Part shown: piece by piece, positions 26,777-34,395 of the stretch
Layout: the number at the start of each line of letters is the position of its first letter
Position numbering within the stretch: the stretch's first letter is position 1
Source of the DNA: Candidatus Nomurabacteria bacterium
GTDB lineage: Bacteria; Patescibacteriota; Minisyncoccia; Phycocordibacterales; UBA5272
NCBI GenBank assembly: GCA_943354975.1
Contig: CALRDS010000003.1
Location: 1 to 34,395, forward strand
Direction: 5' to 3'
DNA length: 34,395 nucleotides
The notes under the pieces: model-generated
Seen by the model: the letters and a program-made list of their open reading frames with translations, nothing else
Databases searched by the model: none
Told to the model about the DNA's origin: nothing
Program-made: the position numbers and the translations under genes

Positions 26777-26811
26777 AGCGAAGTAGATGGCACAATATAT
26801 GGATTAAACAA

Positions 26812-26844
26812 AACAAAAAACGCGCCTCTGGTAAGTGTCGCGTT
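26812..26844 (-). terminator. Rho-independent terminator
   Basis: minus AACGCGACACTTACCAGAGGCGCGTTTTTTG. Confidence 0.8.
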
Positions 26845-26890
26845 TCTTGTTTGTTACTTTATATTCAAAGTGACGTCTTTGTTTGATGCG

Positions 26891-27010
26891 TTACGGTTGC
26901 TTCTTCGGGCTTCCGTTTTTGTTAGCAATTGTTTTACGAATTACTTCCAGTTGTTTTGAAGCCGCATCTGCTTTTTTATCGGCATTGATATGATTGTCTT
27001 TATAATACAT
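26891..27010 (-). CDS. Putative small basic protein (39 aa) MYYKDNHINADKKADAASKQLEVIRKTIANKNGSPKKQP
   Basis: Open frame upstream of the minus-strand terminator; lysine-rich; start uncertain. Confidence 0.4.
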   Translation of the reverse strand: MYYKDNHINADKKADAASKQLEVIRKTIANKNGSPKKQP

Positions 27011-27169
27011 TCATATCTTTATAGACTTCAAGAACCTAATGTTCTTTTCTCTAGTACTAAAAGCTGATAATGAAACAACTGTCTACCACTAGTGTATCAA
27101 GCCCGTGACCTATACTCAAGGGTAGCAAGTAAAGTTATTCACATGTCCACTATTGGCTATTTGGGAATC

Positions 27170-27859
27170 CTAGACGATATCACAATCTTTAAGTAGGGTG
27201 GTGACTTGTCGTGGGTTGAGGATATGTACAATGCCTGATTTTAGTCCATGAATAGTAAATGACAAGATACGCACCCTACGAAGGGATAAAACTGTTAAGT
27301 TAAGGGCATTTAACATTCTTCGGATCTCATGTTTCTTTCCTTCAGTTAAAATAATTTTTATCGAGTACCCTTCATTATAAATCGCAACTGATTTCACCGG
27401 AGCAAATGTTCCTTCTTGAGTGTATATTCCTTTTTTCAAAAGTGTCACTACACGAGGTGTCGCTTTTTCTCTGATTGTTACGTCGTATTCTTTTTCACGA
27501 GCATGTTTAGGATTTAGTAGTGCATCTACTACACGATAGTCATTTGTGTAAAGCAAAAGTCCGTCAGATTCTTTATCTAATCGACCAACTGGCTCACACT
27601 TTGTAAGTTCTGCGATTCTGCCAGTTATTTCTCCACGAGGTTTATTATAAAGTGCGTAAACTAGATTTTTAGTAGGGGAGGATATTACGACAGTGTCTCC
27701 CTTTTTTAATTTGCTACCTAAAGTAGCAACTTTTCCATTTATGGTTATGTATTTTTTAGTTATGTATTCATCAATGTTACGACGAGAACCAATCCCTTCA
27801 TCTCGAAGAAATACATTTATTCTGGCTGGAGTGATTTTGTTATATTTAATTGTTTTCAT
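27170..27859 (-). CDS. 16S/23S rRNA pseudouridine synthase (RsuA/RluB family)
   Basis: S4-like N-terminus, YNKPRGEITGRI, GRLDKESDGLLLYTND, EGKKHEIRRML. Confidence 0.92.
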   Translation of the reverse strand: MKTIKYNKITPARINVFLRDEGIGSRRNIDEYITKKYITINGKVATLGSKLKKGDTVVISSPTKNLVYALYNKPRGEITGRIAELTKCEPVGRLDKESDGLLLYTNDYRVVDALLNPKHAREKEYDVTIREKATPRVVTLLKKGIYTQEGTFAPVKSVAIYNEGYSIKIILTEGKKHEIRRMLNALNLTVLSLRRVRILSFTIHGLKSGIVHILNPRQVTTLLKDCDIV

Positions 27860-27902
27860 ATAGTTTGGATTTGTGTTTATTTAAAAATTAAAAATTGAAA
27901 AT

Positions 27903-29072
27903 TTACCTGGTATCTTTAAGTGGCATAACATAAGATACAGTCCAAAGTAGTACGGCTCCTAAAACTATAAACATTATTTGAGGCCTATCTATTAAAAATG
28001 GTGCGATGGCTACCCCAGTTGCTCCCACTAGAACCGTGGCTACACTTTTTGTGTTTGTGAAAAGTGCTGTTAGCGAAGCATCTTCTGGGCCTACTTTTTT
28101 GAAATAATAGGTGAACGCCATAGTTTCTACACACGCTGCACCGATTCTTGATATTAGTAGTAAAAATACCCAAATGCGTGGGTCAGGCGATGTGACTAAG
28201 ACACACAGGAAAGTAGTGACGGCTAAAATAAGTAATCCCCCAATAAGCAGTTCTTTCTCTCCGAATTTTTTATCTGCGAGTAGTCCAAGTTCATATGGTA
28301 ATACTACAAGGGGGGCAATTACAATTGGTAATATATAAGACAGATAAACGGCTAGGGGTATACCAAGCGTTGAGAGATATATCGGAGAATATATAATCAT
28401 AACAGCATAAAAACACTCAAGCACTAAAGCAGCTACTAATATTTCGCGCAGATTTTTGTTTCTCCAAGCTTTCTTTAAGGCCTCTAACATATTTATACTG
28501 TGATATGCAGGCTCTTGGATATGATTGAAGTACTTCTTTAAGAAAAATAGAAATGGAATTAAGATAAGAGCAGATATGGTGTAAAGAGTTTCAAACGAAG
28601 TTCTACCTAAGATTGTTCCCCCAATAAGTGGGGATATAAGTATTCCAAGATTAAGAAGTACAAGAAATAACCCTCGAATACTTCCTGTTTCAGCGTGTTT
28701 ACTAAAGCTCTCTATAAATACATTTAGACATATGTATAGAAGCATTTGGAGAACGAAATGTACTATAAAGAATAATCCTAGAAAATAGGGATGTTCTGTG
28801 ACTCCAAAAAGATAAGTAAAAATAATTTCCAATATAACTAAGGCAAAAGTAAAAGAATAGGTGTGATACTTTTTTATGTATTTAGCTACAGAAATTGATG
28901 CCCACAGAGACCCAAGACTTCCAAGCATATAAAGCAGACTCACCATCGAAGAATTGAAGTACTGGTGAAGGTATGATGAAGTAGCATAAAGTGGGATTCC
29001 GTAATGTAGTGCGTACAGTATAGTCAGCATGTACGTAACGACCAGGAGTTTATTTCGGACTATGTCGTGCAT
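27903..29072 (-). CDS. MFS transporter
   Basis: About 12 hydrophobic segments, MFS-like. Confidence 0.8.
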   Translation of the reverse strand: MHDIVRNKLLVVTYMLTILYALHYGIPLYATSSYLHQYFNSSMVSLLYMLGSLGSLWASISVAKYIKKYHTYSFTFALVILEIIFTYLFGVTEHPYFLGLFFIVHFVLQMLLYICLNVFIESFSKHAETGSIRGLFLVLLNLGILISPLIGGTILGRTSFETLYTISALILIPFLFFLKKYFNHIQEPAYHSINMLEALKKAWRNKNLREILVAALVLECFYAVMIIYSPIYLSTLGIPLAVYLSYILPIVIAPLVVLPYELGLLADKKFGEKELLIGGLLILAVTTFLCVLVTSPDPRIWVFLLLISRIGAACVETMAFTYYFKKVGPEDASLTALFTNTKSVATVLVGATGVAIAPFLIDRPQIMFIVLGAVLLWTVSYVMPLKDTR

Positions 29073-29076
29073 TAGG

Positions 29077-29177
29077 ATAGTTTACAGTTTTTGGCTGTTA
29101 GTTTCCAGTGAAAAACTTAAGCGCCGCCCTTAGGGCGGCGCTTAACTAAAAACTGACAACTGTAAACTGAAAACTAT
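29077..29177. repeat. Long imperfect inverted repeat enclosing a strong terminator hairpin
   Basis: Arms ATAGTTTACAGTTTTTGGCTGTTAG.. / ..CTGACAACTGTAAACTGAAAACTAT around AAGCGCCGCC..GGCGGCGCTT. Confidence 0.65.
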
Positions 29178-31072
29178 ACTGATATAATTACTGGTATTAT
29201 CACAGGGCGTTTAGCAGTCTTTTGGAGTAAGAATTTTGTCGTAGCTTCTGCCACGTCTTGCTTCATTTGGTCTAGATTCATAAATCCACCCCGCGCAAGT
29301 GCATCATTGATAACTTTCTTAGTTAGCAGACGCGTCTGATAAAGCAGATCTTGAGATTCTTTTAGATAAACGAATCCACGAGAAATCAAGTCAGGGGATT
29401 TCTTAAGTGTATGTGTATGACTATCGATAACGCCGATGACCACAAACATACCATCTTCTGCAAGAGTCTGACGGTCACGCATAACCACATCTTGGATTTT
29501 ACCGACAGATGTTCCATCAACCACAATCATTTCCCCAGGAGCCTTTTCTTTTAGGGTTGTAATCTTATTTCCACCGTCTTGTATTTCAATAATCATTCCA
29601 TTATCCGCAATCACAATGTTTTCTTCAGGCATTCCTAACTTTCTTTCCAAATCAGCGTGCACTCGGTGCATGTAGTGGTATCCGTGAACAGGGATGAAGA
29701 ATTTCGGATGAATCTTTCGGTGAATCCAAATTAGCTCTTCAGCATTAGCATGACCTGAGGAGTGTACGTCAGATGTCCTGTAGTGAATAAGGTGAGCTCC
29801 TTGTCGAGAAAGTTTATCTTTCAAGTTCTGAACATTACGTTCATTTCCTGGAACAATAGAAGAAGACATGAGAATAGTATCACGCATACTTAAACGGATG
29901 AACTTATGAGTTTTGTTCCCAATGCGACCAAGAGCAGCAAATTCTTCGCCTTGTGCGCCAGTTGCTAGAATAACAATTTTGTTCTCCGGATAGCGTTGCA
30001 TATCATCTAATGTGATAAGAGACTCTGGGCGAATCTTCAACATGTTCGCAAGTTTTGTAACTTCAATATTTGTCTTCATACTACGACCTTCCACTACAAT
30101 TTTCTTTCCATGTTTTTCTGCAGTTTCTAGCATATAAAGCATTCTTTCTACTTGGCTGGCAAAAGTACTGACTATAAGTCTTCCCGGAGTGTCTCTGATT
30201 ACATTTTCAATGTTTTTGAATACGACACGATCAGATATAGAGAATCCTGGGTTTTCACAGTTTGTAGAATCTGTCATCAAGAGAAGCGTATTTCGATTTT
30301 CGAAAACTTTATAGCGCTCTTCCTCTTCTTCTGTTGGTACTCCATCATCATGATCAAGTCGCAGGTCTCCCGTGTGTACGACATCACCAAGAGGGGTTTC
30401 TACAATTATTCCCATAGAGTCTGGGATAGCATGAGAAACTCCGAAGAAACGAACCTTTAAATCTCCAAAGGTTATTGTGTCTCCTTTCTCTACTACATTT
30501 ATTGTAATCGGTGGTAGGTGAGGGAATTCTTCCTGACGCTTCTTTATCATAAGAGATGTGAATAGTCGGGCATAGAGCTGAGGGTTTCCAATGCGAGGCA
30601 TAATATAAGGAATGCCCCCGATGTGGTCTAAGTGACCATGGGTTACGACTACACCTTTTATTTTGTGTTTATGCTCTTCTAGGTATTTTGTATTCGGTAA
30701 GATGAAATCGATACCCGGGGTGTGAGACTCGGTAAATTGAACCCCGCAATCAATTATCACGATTGAGTTTTTGTATTCAACCATACTCATGTTTCGACCG
30801 ATTTCCTCTACACCTCCAAAGTGAATAATACGTATGTCTCCATCTTTTAGTGGTGGAATGTGATCGGTTTCTCTTTTAGATGATACAGTGGTATCGAATT
30901 TTGGTCCTACCATAGATCTCGGGGGACGATTATTTCGTCCGCGGGAACTGCCACCTGTGCGAGCAGGACCTGATGGTCTTCGATAAGGAGTTGTCTGTGG
31001 GGCAGGAGATATGACGCTTCCTTGTGCTCCTGTAGTTTCAGTAATTTCTGTTGTTGTGTTTTCTGGGTTCAT
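29174..31072 (-). CDS. rnj: Ribonuclease J with disordered N-terminus
   Basis: GGVEEIGRNM, THGHLDHIGGIPY, SGHANAEEL. Confidence 0.95.
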   Translation of the reverse strand: MNPENTTTEITETTGAQGSVISPAPQTTPYRRPSGPARTGGSSRGRNNRPPRSMVGPKFDTTVSSKRETDHIPPLKDGDIRIIHFGGVEEIGRNMSMVEYKNSIVIIDCGVQFTESHTPGIDFILPNTKYLEEHKHKIKGVVVTHGHLDHIGGIPYIMPRIGNPQLYARLFTSLMIKKRQEEFPHLPPITINVVEKGDTITFGDLKVRFFGVSHAIPDSMGIIVETPLGDVVHTGDLRLDHDDGVPTEEEEERYKVFENRNTLLLMTDSTNCENPGFSISDRVVFKNIENVIRDTPGRLIVSTFASQVERMLYMLETAEKHGKKIVVEGRSMKTNIEVTKLANMLKIRPESLITLDDMQRYPENKIVILATGAQGEEFAALGRIGNKTHKFIRLSMRDTILMSSSIVPGNERNVQNLKDKLSRQGAHLIHYRTSDVHSSGHANAEELIWIHRKIHPKFFIPVHGYHYMHRVHADLERKLGMPEENIVIADNGMIIEIQDGGNKITTLKEKAPGEMIVVDGTSVGKIQDVVMRDRQTLAEDGMFVVIGVIDSHTHTLKKSPDLISRGFVYLKESQDLLYQTRLLTKKVINDALARGGFMNLDQMKQDVAEATTKFLLQKTAKRPVIIPVIISV

Positions 31073-31089
31073 ATATTTATTGTTAATTG

Positions 31090-32805
31090 TTAATGAATAA
31101 TATTCTCAAATTTTTCTAATATTTTTTTGTAATAAGTTTTTGGCCACACACTCTCTGTATATCTATACCAACTATGGATGAGTGCGAATCGGCTGGAACT
31201 ATCAAAACTGTAAATAGGTAATATTGTATTTACTTTATCATTTGCTATATAAATAAGTGATGGTGCGAATAAAAATATTCCTGGTACTTCATCGGCAAAT
31301 TCTTTTTTTACTGCTTCATAGGCTCTGATTCTCGCGAGTTCGTCTTCGCTACTTCGTAGTGTTTCTAGATTCACATCTAAATTTTTGCTGACATAATTTG
31401 AAATGTTTAGTCCAGGGTAACTACGTTGAGATGAATGCCAGAAAGCATAAAGATCGCCAGGGTTCTGAATAATAGAGCCAAAAAGTAGTGCTTGGAAATC
31501 TCGTTCCTTTATAACGGCTTGGTTTAAGTCAGCTACTTCGTATATAGCAATAGTGGTTTTTACACCTATCGCTTCCCAATTTTCTTTTATCATGTTTGCA
31601 GTGTGTTTCATTTCCTCTGTATTTGCTGTCGTAAGTGTTATTTCTAAAGTACTAGAAGCCTTCTTCATAACTTTGCTCTTCTTTAGAAGGGTGCGAGCTT
31701 TTTCTACATCATATGTTGGGTAGGATTCTTCATCGTCAAATGGATAAGGATTATTTATTACTTTTCCATAGTTTAGTAGTACATCACGGACTATTGCTTC
31801 TTTGTCTATTGCAAGAGCCAGCGCCATTCGTACTTGCTTATTTGAGAGTGCTGTTGATTTATTTGGATTAAAGAATACTCTGAAACTTCTTGGGAGAAGA
31901 GTCGTATGTATACTACTTGAAGCGATATCAAGTCGGGCTATTTTTTCAGGAAGTATTCCACTGATTCTGTTCACGTTTCCATTTGTAAATGCGGATATGG
32001 CCATTTTTTCATTCTGGTAGGTTTCGATAGTTATTTTGTCTATATATGGACGTCCTAAAGTGTAGCTGGGATTAGACACAAGTGTGATGGTAGCCGGGAT
32101 GCCAGAGTTAGTTTTTATGTCACTAATAGCATACGGCCCAGATCCAATGGCATGTATATTGTAATCACTTAAACTAAACTGCTCGTCAGTTAGATTTTTC
32201 CAGGTTGATTTTGGAAGTATTCCAATACTTAGAACATTCATGAATAAGGGAAATGGTTTCTTTAAAGAAAGAGTAAACTCAAGATCATTTTTCTTTTCTA
32301 CGCTTACTCCTTCCCACTCTACACGGTGAGGGCTTTTTATATTTGGATTTTGTATGAGAGAAATAGTATAAATTATGTCATCAGTAGTTACGTGGCTTCC
32401 ATCATGGAAACGGGCTGTATTTTTTAAGACAACATCGTAGTGAAGATGGTCTTCGCTTTCATTTATTGATTCTGCCATATCGAGAATAGCTTGGCCGGAG
32501 GCATCTTTTTTCGTAAGGCCTGCGTAAACTAATGCGACTAGATTCTCATCTTGGTCACTTGTTGCAAGTACCGGATTTATAAAGCGTGGAGTGCCGATTA
32601 TGCCTTCGCGGATACTTCCTCCATATGTTGGTACGTGTATTAGAAATTTAGAATTAAATACAACTAAAGCAGAAAATATAAGCATTATAGAAAGAGAGCA
32701 GAGCAGAGCAAAAATCATAACCTTCTCTGGTGTAAGGGTTCTATATATTCTTAGAGCGTTTGATGCCCAACTATTTATGATTTTTTTATAATTTGAGATG
32801 TCCAT
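31090..32805 (-). CDS. Peptide/oligopeptide-type ABC transporter substrate-binding protein, membrane-anchored (SBP family 5)
   Basis: FINPVLATSDQDENLVALVYAGLTKKD, HDGSHVTTDDIIYTI, KQVRMALALAIDKEAIV. Confidence 0.9.
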   Translation of the reverse strand: MDISNYKKIINSWASNALRIYRTLTPEKVMIFALLCSLSIMLIFSALVVFNSKFLIHVPTYGGSIREGIIGTPRFINPVLATSDQDENLVALVYAGLTKKDASGQAILDMAESINESEDHLHYDVVLKNTARFHDGSHVTTDDIIYTISLIQNPNIKSPHRVEWEGVSVEKKNDLEFTLSLKKPFPLFMNVLSIGILPKSTWKNLTDEQFSLSDYNIHAIGSGPYAISDIKTNSGIPATITLVSNPSYTLGRPYIDKITIETYQNEKMAISAFTNGNVNRISGILPEKIARLDIASSSIHTTLLPRSFRVFFNPNKSTALSNKQVRMALALAIDKEAIVRDVLLNYGKVINNPYPFDDEESYPTYDVEKARTLLKKSKVMKKASSTLEITLTTANTEEMKHTANMIKENWEAIGVKTTIAIYEVADLNQAVIKERDFQALLFGSIIQNPGDLYAFWHSSQRSYPGLNISNYVSKNLDVNLETLRSSEDELARIRAYEAVKKEFADEVPGIFLFAPSLIYIANDKVNTILPIYSFDSSSRFALIHSWYRYTESVWPKTYYKKILEKFENIIH

Positions 32806-32814
32806 AACAATTTA

Positions 32815-32848
32815 GTTTATAAAGTTTGAAAGTTTATAAAGTTTGAAA
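32815..32848 (+). repeat. 17-bp perfect tandem duplication GTTTATAAAGTTTGAAA x2
   Basis: Direct reading. Confidence 0.9.
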
Positions 32849-32915
32849 GTAAACCCAACATTGAATTTCACTTTATGGACTTTATAACTTGTAACTTTAC
32901 GGACTCTTTAACTAT

Positions 32916-33140
32916 CTAAGCTGCTACGAGGGGATAAGCAAGAGTTACAGTAAACAATACTGCCACGATAACCGTAAGACGGTGGATTGATTTTTCTGCT
33001 CCACGCTTAACAAGTGCTGCCCCTGTTCCTCCATCCGCACCGAAAGCGCCTGATGCGTCAGTGTTTGCTCGTTGTACCAATACGAGAGCAATGAGGAGAA
33101 TAGCTAGTACTAATTGCACAATAGATAGCAAGTGAACCAT
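32916..33140 (-). CDS. secG: Preprotein translocase subunit SecG
   Basis: LVQRANTDASGAFGADGGTGAALVKRGAEKSIHRLTVI. Confidence 0.93.
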   Translation of the reverse strand: MVHLLSIVQLVLAILLIALVLVQRANTDASGAFGADGGTGAALVKRGAEKSIHRLTVIVAVLFTVTLAYPLVAA

Positions 33141-33286
33141 AAATCTATTATATCACAAATGGATAAACCTATGCAATATAGGGGTATTTGGGGGGAATGG
33201 GGCGATAAATGTATGAAAATTTCTAAGGTCTAATTCCCAATGAAATTCGAGATTGTATTTTTATTAGGTTAATTAGAAATTAGGCT

Positions 33287-34395
33287 TTAGACATTTTTTT
33301 CAAGACTTTTAACTTCATCAACTATTATCGTCTTGTCTCCATTTCTGGTGTTTACCTTTCCGCGGATTATAAGGGGAGCATCTATTAATAGAAGGCTTTT
33401 GTATCTTTTGTATGTTTCTGGAAATACTGCCACTTCTATTACTCCACGGTAGTCACGTAATGTGAGTAGTGCCATAGCATCACCTTTTTTTGTATTCATT
33501 ATTTTCATACGTTCTATTAATACCGCGACAGATACTTCTTTGCCGTCCGCGGTGTCGTGGTGTATTTTCTCTATGTTTATTCCACGAGACTCAATCTTTT
33601 CTTTCCATGGATCAAGCGGGAATCCCGAAACGAAAAGACCAAGCAGTTCTTTTTCCCAAGCGAGTTTCTGACTTGCTTCTACTGGTGGTGCTTTTTTCAT
33701 AACAAAAGAAGTAGTATCTGAACTTGAAAACAAACTGTCTTGCATAACATTATCTTTTACTACGCTTTTATGGAAGCTTAAAATGCTGTCCATATTAGAA
33801 AGTATTTCCCCACGCTCTCCTAAATCGTCCAATGCTCCACACATAGTTAAAGCTTCAAGAGACTTTTTGTTCAAATTTTTGTGAGTGACACGCCTAATGA
33901 AATTTTCAAAAGAAGCGTACTTCCCATTTTCTTCTCGTTCTTTTATTATGGCATCCGATATGTCTATTCCTAGATTCTTAATAGTGTAAAGTCCGAATCT
34001 AATTTCTTCTTTTTTATTTTTATCTTCAACGATATTAAATCCACCTTGACTCATATTGATATCTGGTGGAAGTACATAGATATTCATGCGTTTACATTCA
34101 GAAACAATTTCTGCAATTTTTTCTATATCGCCGGATTCATTCGTCATAATTGCTGTCATATATGCAACAGGGAAGTTAGCTTTCATATATGCAGTTTGGT
34201 AGGCGAGTCTTCCATAACTTGCGGCATGAGCTTTGTTGAATCCATAAGCAGCAAATGGTTCAATGAGTGACCAAAGTAGCTGACTTTTTTTTACAGATAG
34301 ACCGTGCTCGACGAATCCACTTAACAGGTTTTCTTTTTGTGCTTGCATTTCCGCGGGGATTTTTTTACCCATAGCTTTACGTAACTTATCAGCTT
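33287..34395 (-). CDS. dnaE: DNA polymerase III alpha subunit, C-terminal part (gene continues beyond window)
   Basis: ADKLRKAMGKK, FNKAHAASYGRLAYQTAYMKANFPVAYM; frame open to window end. Confidence 0.95.
   Translation of the reverse strand, partial: ADKLRKAMGKKIPAEMQAQKENLLSGFVEHGLSVKKSQLLWSLIEPFAAYGFNKAHAASYGRLAYQTAYMKANFPVAYMTAIMTNESGDIEKIAEIVSECKRMNIYVLPPDINMSQGGFNIVEDKNKKEEIRFGLYTIKNLGIDISDAIIKEREENGKYASFENFIRRVTHKNLNKKSLEALTMCGALDDLGERGEILSNMDSILSFHKSVVKDNVMQDSLFSSSDTTSFVMKKAPPVEASQKLAWEKELLGLFVSGFPLDPWKEKIESRGINIEKIHHDTADGKEVSVAVLIERMKIMNTKKGDAMALLTLRDYRGVIEVAVFPETYKRYKSLLLIDAPLIIRGKVNTRNGDKTIIVDEVKSLEKNV

Overview
The window looks like a Candidate Phyla Radiation (Patescibacteria, Parcubacteria-like) chromosome segment. 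This is inferred from gene content, low GC, a split transketolase and reduced central metabolism; no database search was possible. Core content: gap, a sugar-phosphate block (rpiB, rpe, split transketolase, PfkB kinase, class II fba), a VIT-family transporter, tgt, uvrB/uvrA/uvrC, nrdA/nrdB, a D-Ala-D-Ala-ligase-like ATP-grasp gene, an RsuA-type pseudouridine synthase, an MFS transporter, rnj, an oligopeptide-binding-type SBP, secG and the 3' part of dnaE. Best candidate for an unusual system: a diversity-generating-retroelement-like TR/VR pair at the left edge. VR 629-723 forms the C-terminus of ORF 5-754, and TR is 1074-1168. By hand alignment all 21 mismatches over 95 nt fall on TR adenines and all 66 non-A positions are identical. 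No reverse transcriptase or Avd is visible, and TR/VR homology stops before the expected IMH. Other leads: (i) a roughly 110-nt structured repeat after gap and after nrdB with compensatory stem changes, plus a looser relative near 26.7 kb; (ii) a 75-76-bp palindromic element in two copies (about 79% identical) between terminator and promoter of minus-strand accessory cassettes; (iii) a putative leaderless leader peptide with a terminator/antiterminator upstream of a GNAT gene; (iv) three candidate minus-strand ncRNAs; (v) many genes with a TATACT/TATAAT-like -10 only 6-8 nt before ATG (leaderless mRNAs), contrasting with SD-bearing, UGA-terminated accessory genes; (vi) unlisted small ORFs and a UGA-interrupted ORF.
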